A DNA stretch of 14,587 nucleotides from an uncultured Clostridia bacterium (GCA_947629845.1 CANRFD010000029.1:1-14587), one strand, 5' to 3'. Positions 1 through 7,317 are shown, numbered from the stretch's first letter. Numbers and translations are program-made. The notes: generated by a model not told the origin, from the sequence alone.

Positions 1-1583
1 GCTTGAGCTATCTCATGTACAACAACGAGGCGCTCCGCCCGCGCGACGTGCTCGTCATCACCCCGTCGGACAGCTTCAACGCCTTCATCGACGAGCTGGC
101 GCAGGTGCTCGAGCTGCAGCGCGTAAAGACCATCACGCTGAAAAATTACTTCTTCCAGACGCTGCTCGGCGAGGGCATCGATCTTCAGGCCCGTTTGGGC
201 GGCGAGCGCGAACCGGTGGAATACCTCGAATATCTCTATTCTTCCCGCTTTACCGACGAGGTGAAACGGCGCGTCGGGAAGATCTACAACGACGTATACG
301 GGCTGTTTACGGGCAGCGAATGCCTCGACGTCGCCCAACGGGTGCTCGACGGCTGCAGGCGCAGGCAGGCGCTGTATACCCGCATCAAGAACGCCTCCGT
401 GCGGGTGCGCCGCGCCGTGCTCGGCGAGATGAAGGACGACAAAGAGGGGGGCTTCTACTTCACCAAGCCCTTCCGCATGCTGATGAGCGCATTTGTGAGC
501 GTGGAGGACTTTTTGGGGTATGTGCTCGGCGGAAAGGTGCGCTCGCCCGACCGCTTTTTCCGCGAATTTGTCGATTTTTACCGCTCGGCGAAGTATGTCT
601 CCGCGGGTGCGGAAAAGATCTTTTCCAAGGCGCAGGACGACCTTGCCGCGCTCGACGAGCTTATCGACCGCGAGATCGCCGACCTGAAGCGTTACAGGCT
701 GTACAAGGGCGGCTCCGAGACGTACACCTACGCCGACCGCATCGCGCGCAGGGAGGCGCTGAAGGAGGAGGCGGACAAGATCTCCGCGACCATCGCGGAG
801 ATGGCCGACGGCATGGAGCTGTTCCGCGAATTTTTCGCCGTCATCCGCCTGTCGGGCTACTGTGCGGAACTCGGAAAATGCAAAAACGCTGTCGATATTG
901 CGCGTTGGCTGTACCGCGAAACGGTGAAGCGCGCCAAGCGCAGATACGACATGAAGGGCATCTATCCCTCGGACGGCTACGCCCTCGCATATGTGCTGGC
1001 GACGGCGGGCAGGCAGCTTACGCCGCGCTACGGGTTGGTGTTCGTGGACGAGGGGCAGGATATCTCCGAGGGCGAATACGAGCTGTTGCGCATCATCCAT
1101 TCCGACGCGGCGTTCAACGTGTTCGGCGATCTCAAGCAGAACATCACCCCGTGGCGGGGGGTGAAAAATTGGGAGCCCCTCGGCTGCAACCTCTATTCGC
1201 TCAACCAGAACTACCGCAACACCAACGAGATCGTGGATTTCGTCACGGCGCTGACCGAGGTGGAGATGAAGTCCATCGGGCTGCACGGCGAGGAGGTGAA
1301 GCGGCTGAAGCCGCGGGGCGTGGGCGCATATTTCCGCGGCAGCGCGGGGCTGAAAGCCGTCATCGCACGCGAGGAATATTTGCCCATTTTCGCGAAACGG
1401 GGTTATAAATTGCTCTCCTCGGACGGCAAAATTTCCAAGAGCAAGATCAACGTTATGACGGTGTACGAGAGCAAGGGGCTGGAGTTCTCCGCCGTCGCCG
1501 TATACGATAAGGACATGACGGAGAACGAGAAGTACATCGCCTATACGCGGGCGCTGGGCAGGCTCGCCGTGGTGGAGGACTGA
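1..1583 (+). CDS. HelD/UvrD-like superfamily 1 helicase, 5' end cut off by the window
   Basis: This is the C-terminal 526 residues of an SF1 DNA/RNA helicase-type ATPase. The frame is open at the window edge, so the apparent TTG start at base 3 is almost certainly internal and the Walker A part lies upstream. Counting from that codon, visible motifs are DEGQD (motif II, Walker B, about 349-353), GDLKQ (motif III, 375-379), NYRNT (motif IV, 403-407), VYESKGLEF (motif V, 487-495) and YIAYTRAL (motif VI, 511-518). The opening SYLMYNNEALRPRDVLVITP, followed by an 'F..FI..L' segment, resembles the region just after Walker A in HelD-type helicases. HelD proteins bind and recycle stalled RNA polymerase. 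Residues 60-340 form a long charged insertion, as these proteins often have. The UvrD family call is firm; the HelD subfamily is an inference. The stop overlaps the next start (TGATG), so the two genes are translationally coupled. Confidence 0.72.
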   Translation, partial: LSYLMYNNEALRPRDVLVITPSDSFNAFIDELAQVLELQRVKTITLKNYFFQTLLGEGIDLQARLGGEREPVEYLEYLYSSRFTDEVKRRVGKIYNDVYGLFTGSECLDVAQRVLDGCRRRQALYTRIKNASVRVRRAVLGEMKDDKEGGFYFTKPFRMLMSAFVSVEDFLGYVLGGKVRSPDRFFREFVDFYRSAKYVSAGAEKIFSKAQDDLAALDELIDREIADLKRYRLYKGGSETYTYADRIARREALKEEADKISATIAEMADGMELFREFFAVIRLSGYCAELGKCKNAVDIARWLYRETVKRAKRRYDMKGIYPSDGYALAYVLATAGRQLTPRYGLVFVDEGQDISEGEYELLRIIHSDAAFNVFGDLKQNITPWRGVKNWEPLGCNLYSLNQNYRNTNEIVDFVTALTEVEMKSIGLHGEEVKRLKPRGVGAYFRGSAGLKAVIAREEYLPIFAKRGYKLLSSDGKISKSKINVMTVYESKGLEFSAVAVYDKDMTENEKYIAYTRALGRLAVVED

Positions 1584-2254
1584 TGAAGGACATCTTTTTG
1601 CTCGATTTGGACGAAACGCTGTTCGATTTCCCCCGTGCGGAGCGGGAAAATCTGCGCCGCTCGCTGCAGCTTTACGGGGCGCCCTTCGACGGGCATGTCT
1701 GCGCGCGCTTCCACGCCATCAACGACGGGCTCTGGAAGCTGTTGGAGCGCGGCGGGATCACCCGTTCCGAGCTCACCGTAAGGCGGTTCGAACTGCTGTT
1801 CGGCGAGCTGGGCATCGCGGCGTCCGCGGCGGACGTCGCACGGGAGTACTACGACGGCTTTCCCGAAATTTGCTACCCGTACGAGGGGGCGGCGGAATTT
1901 TTGAAGCGGCTCTCGGGGCGGGGGCGGCTGTATGCCGTGACCAACGGCGGGACGAAGATCCAGCGGCGGCACCTCGAACTGACCGGCTTTGACGCGTATT
2001 TTTCGGGGGCGTTCATCTCCGAGGAGCTGGGCGCGGACAAGCCCTCGCGGGAATTTGCCGCGTACGTTGCGGAGCACATCCCCGCGTTTTCGCGCGAGCG
2101 TGCCGTGTGGCTGGGGGACAGCATGACCTCGGACATGCTGTGCGCGGAGAGGCTGGGCGTGGACTTTGTTCTGTTCGCCCGCGGCGGCGCGCCCGAGGGG
2201 TACGCGGGGAAGGCCGCGGCGGACTACGGGGAGGCGCTGTCGCTGCTCGTCTGA
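1583..2254 (+). CDS. HAD-superfamily hydrolase, YjjG-like nucleotidase/phosphatase
   Basis: This 223-residue soluble phosphohydrolase carries all four HAD motifs: DLDET (nucleophile D8, acid/base D10), T120 in AVTNGG (motif II), K153 in GADKPS (motif III) and GDSMTSD (D179, D184; motif IV). Residues 16-95 form a helical C1 cap. The length and the order of cap and core fit the YjjG/YfnB group, which dephosphorylates (non-canonical) pyrimidine nucleoside monophosphates. The substrate cannot be read from the sequence. The ATG overlaps the helicase stop by one base, so the gene depends on the upstream transcript and is probably translated by reinitiation. Its last 31 bases overlap the 3' end of the convergent glycosyltransferase gene. 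A U-tract hairpin at 2282-2319 ends the transcript. Confidence 0.82.
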   Translation: MKDIFLLDLDETLFDFPRAERENLRRSLQLYGAPFDGHVCARFHAINDGLWKLLERGGITRSELTVRRFELLFGELGIAASAADVAREYYDGFPEICYPYEGAAEFLKRLSGRGRLYAVTNGGTKIQRRHLELTGFDAYFSGAFISEELGADKPSREFAAYVAEHIPAFSRERAVWLGDSMTSDMLCAERLGVDFVLFARGGAPEGYAGKAAADYGEALSLLV

Positions 2255-3288
2255 GCCGCAAAAAATTTATGATTGTAGACGACGGAGGGATGCGCGGGCG
2301 CAAGTTCCTCCGTTTTTTTGTGGCAGGCGAGCGCCTCCGCCCGTTCGCCAAGCCGCCAATGGCAGACGACGAGCTGTAGGAGGGGGGTGAGCGAGCGGCA
2401 GGCGGGGAGCTCGAAGTCGCCCTCGGGGGCGTGGTCTTCCGCCAAGAGGGCGGCACGGTACCAAAAGACCGCCCCGCGCAGGTCGCCCTTCTCCATATCC
2501 AGCGATCCGAGGCGGCACAGAACGGAGGCGCGCGGCGCGCCGTAAACAAAGCTAAGGAGGAGGGCTTCGCGTGCCCGTTGCGGCCGATCTTCCCGCAGAT
2601 AGCACTCGGCGAGCACCTTGCACGCCTCGATCTTGTTGACGTACCAGCCCTCGCCCGCGAGCATCTCTTCGAGCTTTCGGGCGGCCTCCTGCGTGTGGCC
2701 GTGGTAGTAGAGCTCGCGGCCGTAGTAGAAGAGATCCCTGCCCGAAAGTTTTTCCTCCCGCTCCCACTTGCGGTAAATTTCGAGGTTGCGGGCGGAGTAG
2801 GGCTTGGGCGGCGGAAGGTGAACGACGCGCAGACCGCATTTTATGATCTTCCCGCGCGGCACGATGCACTCGTGCACCCTGCCGACCCACGAAAACCCAA
2901 CCCCATGTCGCAAAAATCGCTCGCGATAGTAGACGAGCCCGCCCGCTTCGTAGGGGCAGAACACCATGTCGGGCGACTCGCGGACGAGCAGTTCGCGCAA
3001 CGCGGCGATTTGCCCGCTTTCCGCCTGCGGGAGGACGTCGTCGGCGTCCAACCACATGAGATAGTCGCCCGAGGCGAGCGAAAAGGCGTAGTTGCGGGCG
3101 GCGGCGAAGTCGTCTCTCCACACAAAATCGCGCAGGACGTCGGCGTAGCTTTCCGCGATCTCCCGCGTGCCGTCCGTCGAACCCGTATCGACGATGACGA
3201 TCTCGTCGGCGAGCGGCCTCGCGCTCTCAAGACAGCGGGCAAGCACTTCCGCCTCGTCTTTGACGATCATGCACAGGGAAATTTTCAC
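2224..3288 (-). CDS. Family 2 glycosyltransferase with TPR-like C-terminal domain
   Basis: This 354-residue GT-A fold enzyme should transfer a sugar from a nucleotide-sugar donor. The N-terminus has the typical ISLCMIVKDEAEVLARCLES strand-helix unit and the nucleotide-binding IVIVDTGSTDGT (residues 30-41). It also has DDFAAARN (59-66) and the metal-binding DADD (81-84) within YLMWLDADDVL. Residues from about 170 onward are paired amphipathic helices resembling TPRs, as in SunS-type and other protein-modifying GT2 enzymes. The start is GTG at 3288-3286, chosen because a GGAGG lies 8 bases upstream and no better ATG fits; translation begins directly with the first beta strand. There is no signal peptide or membrane segment, so it acts in the cytoplasm. 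It is divergent from the collagen-like gene at 3394, a plausible substrate because collagen-like spore or surface proteins are often O-glycosylated by adjacent enzymes. That link is inference. Confidence 0.85.
   Translation of the reverse strand: MKISLCMIVKDEAEVLARCLESARPLADEIVIVDTGSTDGTREIAESYADVLRDFVWRDDFAAARNYAFSLASGDYLMWLDADDVLPQAESGQIAALRELLVRESPDMVFCPYEAGGLVYYRERFLRHGVGFSWVGRVHECIVPRGKIIKCGLRVVHLPPPKPYSARNLEIYRKWEREEKLSGRDLFYYGRELYYHGHTQEAARKLEEMLAGEGWYVNKIEACKVLAECYLREDRPQRAREALLLSFVYGAPRASVLCRLGSLDMEKGDLRGAVFWYRAALLAEDHAPEGDFELPACRSLTPLLQLVVCHWRLGERAEALACHKKTEELAPAHPSVVYNHKFFAAQTSSDSASP
2282..2319 (+). terminator. Rho-independent terminator of the helicase-HAD operon, inside the antisense gene
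   Basis: ACGGAGG (2282-2288) pairs with CCTCCGT (2307-2313) across a GC-rich loop, and seven T follow (2313-2319). It lies 28 bases after the HAD stop but within the coding sequence of the opposite-strand glycosyltransferase, so the same bases also encode part of that protein's C-terminus. Confidence 0.7.
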
Positions 3289-3330
3289 AAACCGTCACCT
3301 CCCGTCCTCCTTTCAAGATATGATGAAATA

Positions 3331-3352
3331 GGGGCGGTTTGTTCGCCGCCCC
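3331..3352. other. Hairpin in the divergent intergenic region
   Basis: GGGGCGG (3331-3337) and CCGCCCC (3346-3352) form a perfect 7-bp stem with an 8-base loop between the GTG of the glycosyltransferase and the ATG of the collagen-like gene. A second, weaker inverted repeat follows: CGGACG (3356-3361) with CGTCCG (3373-3378), ending just before the ribosome binding site. Neither has a T-tract on either strand, so terminator function is unlikely. They could be 5' leader structure of the collagen-like mRNA. An isolated TATGAT at 3319-3324 could be a -10 box, but no convincing -35 accompanies it. Confidence 0.4.
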
Positions 3353-3393
3353 AAACGGACGCACCGAAAGGACGTCCGCAAGGAGGAAATTTC

Positions 3394-4335
3394 ATGATGA
3401 TTTACAGACGCTGTAATACTTGCGGAAATTGCCCCTGCACCTGCGGCAACGGCTGCGGCGGAAACGGGTTCGGCGGAAACGGGTTCGGCGGATGCGGCTG
3501 CGTCAACCGCGGCGCGACGGGCGCAACGGGTGCGACGGGCGCGACCGGCCCGCAGGGCCCCGCGACGATCACGGTGGGGCAGACGTTGACGGGCGAGCCC
3601 GGGACTGCCGCTACCGTCACTTCGACGGGCGGGGAGAATGCCGTTCTCACCTTCACCATTCCGCGCGGCGCAACGGGCGTGACGGGCGCGACGGGTGCGA
3701 CGGGTCCGCAGGGCGTACAGGGAATACAGGGCGTGCAGGGGCCGCAGGGCCCGCAGGGCGCACAGGGCATCGCAGGCCCCGCCGGCCCCACGGGCGCAAC
3801 GGGTGCCACAGGTGCGACGGGTGCGACGGGCGCGACGGGTCCCGCAGGCGAAGCGAGTGCAACGGGCGCAACCGGCCCCACGGGCGCGACAGGTGCCACG
3901 GGTGCAACAGGCGCGACAGGTGCGACAGGCGAGACCGGCCCGCAGGGCGAAACGGGCCCGCAGGGCGAAACCGGCCCGCAGGGCGAAACGGGCCCGCAGG
4001 GTGAAACCGGCCCGCAGGGCGAGACCGGCCCGCAGGGCGAGACCGGCCCGCAGGGCGAACAGGGCGCGACGGGCGTCACGCCCGTCATCACCGCTGCCGC
4101 CGAGACGGGCGAACCCGATTCGCAGGTGACCGTGGTGCAGACGGGCACGCCCGAGGCTCCCGTTCTTACCTTCACCATTCCCCGCGGCGTGACGGGCGCT
4201 TCCGCACCGCAGGCGGACGCCGTCGCCAACATCGCAGACCCCGCAGGCGCATCGACGGAGGACGTCGCCACCACGCTCAACCAGCTTCTTACCAGTCTCC
4301 GCGCGGCGGGGATCATCGCCCCCGACGCAGGCTAA
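3394..4335 (+). CDS. Collagen-like Gly-X-Y repeat surface protein
   Basis: The protein has 313 residues. The ATG at 3394 is set by AGGAGG at 3381-3386, 7 bases upstream; the longer open frame upstream only mirrors the antisense glycosyltransferase. The order is: a Cys/Gly/Asn-rich head (1-38, seven Cys); a short GAT collagen run (40-56); a beta-like module (about 57-91) ending in LTFTIPRG; a long collagen region (92-228) with GAT, GPQ, GPT and seven perfect ETGPQG hexapeptides (180-221); a second beta-like module (229-265) again ending LTFTIPRG; and a C-terminal helical segment (about 277-310) of form VANIADP...LNQLLTSLRAAGII. Such ends resemble trimerising tips of phage head fibres and BclA-like proteins. 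There is no signal peptide or LPXTG motif. This fits an assembled spore-coat, exosporium or surface filament more than a Sec-exported wall protein. The many Thr in the triplets are possible O-glycosylation sites. It is followed by its own terminator. Confidence 0.85.
   Translation: MMIYRRCNTCGNCPCTCGNGCGGNGFGGNGFGGCGCVNRGATGATGATGATGPQGPATITVGQTLTGEPGTAATVTSTGGENAVLTFTIPRGATGVTGATGATGPQGVQGIQGVQGPQGPQGAQGIAGPAGPTGATGATGATGATGATGPAGEASATGATGPTGATGATGATGATGATGETGPQGETGPQGETGPQGETGPQGETGPQGETGPQGETGPQGEQGATGVTPVITAAAETGEPDSQVTVVQTGTPEAPVLTFTIPRGVTGASAPQADAVANIADPAGASTEDVATTLNQLLTSLRAAGIIAPDAG
3931..4056 (+). repeat. Seven tandem 18-bp repeats encoding ETGPQG
   Basis: Seven in-frame 18-base units of form GARACSGGCCCGCAGGGY follow one another without gaps. 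They differ only at synonymous third positions: GAG/GAA, ACC/ACG, and one GGT. This is a coding minisatellite inside the collagen region. Copy number is likely to vary between strains by slippage or recombination, and short-read assemblies may collapse it. Confidence 0.9.
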
Positions 4336-4370
4336 ACCGCAACGGGGAACATTCAAAAGAAAAATTGCGG

Positions 4371-4399
4371 CGCCCGCAGGCATTTCCCTGCGGGCGTTT
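4371..4399 (+). terminator. Terminator of the collagen-like gene, copy A of a repeated module
   Basis: CGCCCGCAGG (4371-4380) pairs with CCTGCGGGCG (4387-4396), a perfect 10-bp stem with a 6-base loop, followed by only TTTG. The U-tract is weak. The hairpin and its A-rich 5' flank recur at 9067-9122. Confidence 0.6.
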
Positions 4400-4484
4400 G
4401 CCGTGGGCGGCTGCCACGGGGCGTCCATATTAAAAAGTGCGAATATATTGTGAAATAAAATAACAAAAAAATTGTATCAGGTAC

Positions 4485-4514
4485 TTGACGGTTTTTGTCG
4501 TTTCATGGTAGAAT
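4485..4514 (+). promoter_or_regulatory. Sigma-A promoter for the ion channel operon
   Basis: TTGACG (4485-4490) and TAGAAT (4509-4514) are separated by 18 bases, with a TGG extended -10 element immediately before the -10. The surrounding DNA is markedly AT-rich compared with the genes. Transcription should start near 4521, leaving a leader of about 37 bases before the ATG at 4558. Confidence 0.72.
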
Positions 4515-4557
4515 GTAAATCGGTACACATCGATCGACATCGTGTTCGGAGCGACTT

Positions 4558-6663
4558 ATGAGAAAATTTCGAGAGTGGTTTAGCATTCAACTTGCCAAAT
4601 ATCCCGGCAGGATCATCCTCTTGGCCATTTTGCTGTTCAACGTCATCTTTTTGGTGATCGCCGCCCTGATCATCAGCGCTCTTTCGCTGAAGGGCACGGA
4701 GCAGATGGGCTTTTTCGAGGCGGCGTTCTACACCGTCACCATGATCCTCGACGCGGGCTGCATCCAATTCGTGGTGGCGGATATCGGGACATCCGGCGTC
4801 GTCATCGCGCTGGTCTGCCTCGTGATCATCATCATCGGCATGGTCTCGTTCACCGGCGCCGTCATCGGTTATGTCACCAACTACATCTCCAACTTCATTG
4901 CGGAGAGCAGCAGCGATTCCCGCCGTCTCCGCATCGCAAATCACTTTGTCATTCTGAATTGGAACAGCAGGGCCTCGGAGATCGTGAACGACCTGCTGTA
5001 TTCCCACGGCCGCCAGAAGGTCGTCGTGCTCACGAGCGGAAGGAAGAAGGAGATCCAGCGGGAGATCGACGAGCGCATCTCCGATACCATCCACAGCGAG
5101 AACAAGCAGCTCTTTCAGGAGTGCATGAAGCGCAGCAAGTTGTTCGGGCACATCATCTATTTGGGCAAGCGGAAGAAGAATACGCTCACCGTGATCGTCC
5201 GCGAGGGCGAGGTGTTCTCCATGAAGTGCCTCCGCGACATCGCGATCGAGAAGGCGAAGTCCATCGTCATTCTCAGCGAAGATACGGGCAGCGCGCTTTG
5301 CCAATACGGCAACAAGGAGAAGATCGAGGAAAAGGGCAAGGGGAACGCGCAGACCATCAAGACGCTGATGCTCGTCTCGGACATCACCTCGGCGGATTTT
5401 TCCATGGACGACCAAAAGATCGTTGTGGAGATCTCCGACGACTGGACGCTGGAGCTCGTCAACAAGATCATAAAATACAAGCAGGTGGACGGGAAGTGCA
5501 ACATCGTCCCCATCAGGATCAACCAGATCCTCGGCCAGCTCCTGTCGCAATTCTCGCTCATGCCCGAATTGAACCTCGTGTACAAGGAACTGTTCTCCAA
5601 CAAGGGCGCCACCTTCTTTGCCGAAGAGCGGACGGTGGAAAACGAAAACGCCTATATTACCGAGTATCTGAAGTCGCATAAGTTCGCCATTCCGCTCACC
5701 GCGATGGACGACGGCGATAAGCACTACGTGTTCTATTCGTCCGACGCGCAGAAGGAGATCTCAAAGGTTTCCGCCCCCGTCGAGACGGAGTTCAAGGTCA
5801 AGCTGAACCGCAACTATTGGATCGAGCGCAAGAACGTGGTGATCTTAGGGCACAACAGCAAGAGCAAGGAGATCATGCAGGGCTTCAGCGCCTTTTGCAG
5901 CGAGTGGCAGAGGGCGAACGGGGATATCCTGCGGGTTTCCGTCATCGACGACGCGGAGAGCTTGGAGCGTATGAACGGTTACAGCGACTATCCCTTCGTG
6001 AAGCGGAAGATCGCCGCGAGCGTCTACGATAAAGACCTGATCTGCTCCACCATCGAGGAGATCATCGACGAGAACAAGGAGGACACGAGCATCCTGATCC
6101 TCTCCGACGATACTGCCTATAACGAGAAGATCGACGCACGCGCGCTTGCCAACCTCGTCTACGTGCAGGACATCATCGCCGCAAAGAAGGAGGCCGATCC
6201 CGCGTTCGACGTCGAGAGCGTGGACATCATCGTCGAGATCCTCGACCCCAAGCATCACGACATCGTGAGCAGGTACAGCGTCAACAACGTGGTCATAAGC
6301 AACCGCTATATCAGCAAGATGATCACGCAGGTGGGGGAGAAGGAGGCGATCTTCAACTTCTATTCCGACATTCTGACCTACGACACGGGCGAGACCGAAG
6401 AGTACAGCAGCAAGGAAATTTACACCAAGAAGGTCAGCACGTTTTTCGAGGAGATCCCGGGCGAATGCACCGCGGCGGAGCTCATCCGCGGCGTGTGGAA
6501 CGCCTCCGTGAGCAGCGACATCCCCGTCGCGAAGCAGAACCCGACCGTGGTGCTCGGGTACGTCAAGCCGGGCGGGCGGATCACCCTCTTCGAAGGGGAT
6601 CAGACGGATATCCCCGTGAAATTGGAGAAGCAGGACAAGCTGATCGTCTATACCAATCACTGA
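4558..6663 (+). CDS. CASTOR/POLLUX-like ion channel with two RCK-type regulatory regions
   Basis: The 701-residue membrane protein starts at ATG 4558, with GGAG 6 bases upstream. TM1 spans about residues 18-44. A pore-loop helix (52-62) is followed by a filter-like ILDAGC (63-68), and TM2 spans about 80-110. A single two-TM pore followed by a large cytoplasmic region is the architecture of the plant nuclear channels CASTOR, POLLUX and DMI1 and their bacterial relatives; CASTOR carries ADAGNHA at the filter, which LDAG resembles. Two Rossmann-like starts mark tandem RCK domains: HFVILNWNSRASEIV (about 129-143) and NVVILGHNSKSKEIM (about 425-439). Neither has a classical GxGxxG, as is usual in this family. 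The likely role is gated cation flux (K+ or Ca2+) as a tetramer controlled by a cytoplasmic ligand. The ion and ligand are unknown. It is co-transcribed with the small gene at 6691. Confidence 0.78.
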   Translation: MRKFREWFSIQLAKYPGRIILLAILLFNVIFLVIAALIISALSLKGTEQMGFFEAAFYTVTMILDAGCIQFVVADIGTSGVVIALVCLVIIIIGMVSFTGAVIGYVTNYISNFIAESSSDSRRLRIANHFVILNWNSRASEIVNDLLYSHGRQKVVVLTSGRKKEIQREIDERISDTIHSENKQLFQECMKRSKLFGHIIYLGKRKKNTLTVIVREGEVFSMKCLRDIAIEKAKSIVILSEDTGSALCQYGNKEKIEEKGKGNAQTIKTLMLVSDITSADFSMDDQKIVVEISDDWTLELVNKIIKYKQVDGKCNIVPIRINQILGQLLSQFSLMPELNLVYKELFSNKGATFFAEERTVENENAYITEYLKSHKFAIPLTAMDDGDKHYVFYSSDAQKEISKVSAPVETEFKVKLNRNYWIERKNVVILGHNSKSKEIMQGFSAFCSEWQRANGDILRVSVIDDAESLERMNGYSDYPFVKRKIAASVYDKDLICSTIEEIIDENKEDTSILILSDDTAYNEKIDARALANLVYVQDIIAAKKEADPAFDVESVDIIVEILDPKHHDIVSRYSVNNVVISNRYISKMITQVGEKEAIFNFYSDILTYDTGETEEYSSKEIYTKKVSTFFEEIPGECTAAELIRGVWNASVSSDIPVAKQNPTVVLGYVKPGGRITLFEGDQTDIPVKLEKQDKLIVYTNH

Positions 6664-6690
6664 TCGCGGTTCAAAAAGAGAGGATGACTT

Positions 6691-7140
6691 ATGAAAAAGC
6701 AAATCACAGTTGAATTGGACGCAACGTGGGTGCTGGGGCACAGGGACGACGAGGTGCTGCCCATCGACGCGCTCAACAGGGAATTGCAGGCGGCGGGGAA
6801 GATATCCCGATGGAGTTTCATCCACATCGACGCCGAGCGGGAACTTGTAAGAATGATGTCGCAGCTGCCGTTCACATTCAGCGAAGCAAAGCGCTTGGAC
6901 GGCGCGATCGCGACCAGTCAGGCCAACTACAAGTTGGTGGACGGCAACTTCGATTACGATTTTGCGACGGGCAAGATCTTCTTCAGGCTCACCTCGAGTT
7001 TCCGCGGCAGCCTGATCTCCAAGGATCTGTTGAACTACATGATCGACGGCTCCTGCTACATGGTCGACGAATTTAACGACAAGTTTTTGATGATCGACAA
7101 GGGGTTGCTCACGGTAGACGACGTGTTCCGCAAGAAGTGA
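6691..7140 (+). CDS. YbjN-like small protein, partner of the channel operon
   Basis: This 149-residue soluble acidic protein starts 27 bases after the channel stop with a GAGAGGATG-type ribosome binding site, so it is in the same operon. The C-terminal half (about 78-138), including ANYKLVDGNFDYDFATGKIFFRL, the FRGSLIS segment and a following helix, looks like the YbjN / type III secretion chaperone-like fold. In that fold a strand pair is followed by 'f.g..is...l..mi'. The N-terminal 60 residues are unrecognised. YbjN-domain proteins are poorly understood and are thought to bind partner proteins. A role as accessory or regulator of the channel is inferred only from gene order. Confidence 0.6.
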   Translation: MKKQITVELDATWVLGHRDDEVLPIDALNRELQAAGKISRWSFIHIDAERELVRMMSQLPFTFSEAKRLDGAIATSQANYKLVDGNFDYDFATGKIFFRLTSSFRGSLISKDLLNYMIDGSCYMVDEFNDKFLMIDKGLLTVDDVFRKK

Positions 7141-7184
7141 TCGGGCGCACGGCTGCCCGGAACGCAGGCTGAAACCACAAAAGG

Positions 7185-7216
7185 GGGGGCGGCGTTGTCC
7201 GCCCCCGAAATTTTTT
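7185..7216 (+). terminator. Terminator of the channel operon
   Basis: GGGGGCGG (7185-7192) pairs with CCGCCCCC (7199-7206) around a 6-base loop. GAAA and then six T (7211-7216) follow. It starts 45 bases after the YbjN-like stop. Confidence 0.75.
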
Positions 7217-7249
7217 CTCCGCACCGCCCGGGGCGGCGGTCGCAACCAA

Positions 7250-7277
7250 AACTTGTAAAAATTACAAGTTCTTTTTT
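7250..7277 (+). terminator. Second, AT-rich terminator-like hairpin
   Basis: AACTTGTAA (7250-7258) and TTACAAGTT (7262-7270) form a perfect 9-bp stem with an AAA loop, followed by CTTTTTT (7271-7277). Between it and the first terminator lies a third hairpin, ACCGCC/GGCGGT (7223-7228 with 7235-7240), without a T-tract. This is probably a back-up terminator, although its AT-rich composition differs from the other terminators here. Confidence 0.6.
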
Positions 7278-7317
7278 ATTTTGGAGGGAAAGCCGTACAG
7301 GGGGAAGGCTCCCGCCC

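Noticed and set aside
3311..3345. Sporulation-type (sigma-E/K-like) -10 CATATCTT on the minus strand and TATGAT on the plus strand between the divergent genes
   Set aside because: Single -10-like matches without supporting -35 elements are too common to call as promoters.
2431..3393. Open frame on the plus strand extending the collagen-like gene upstream by 321 codons
   Set aside because: It is antisense to the glycosyltransferase and only open because of GC-rich codon bias. The AGGAGG at 3381 fixes the start at 3394.
4401..4419. Inverted repeat CCGTGG/CCACGG just after the collagen-gene terminator
   Set aside because: It is only 6 bp, with no T-tract and no link to a gene. It is probably chance in GC-rich DNA.
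3313..4428. Long minus-strand frames over the collagen-like gene (371 and 304 codons)
   Set aside because: Their Pro/Val/Ala or Arg/Ala repeats are mirror images of the GXY repeats, and no ribosome binding site or recognisable family is present.
4477..7245. Minus-strand frames of 415 and 466 codons opposite the channel operon
   Set aside because: Their composition (runs of Asp, His, Leu, Val) is typical of antisense shadows, and they overlap genes with clear homology on the plus strand.
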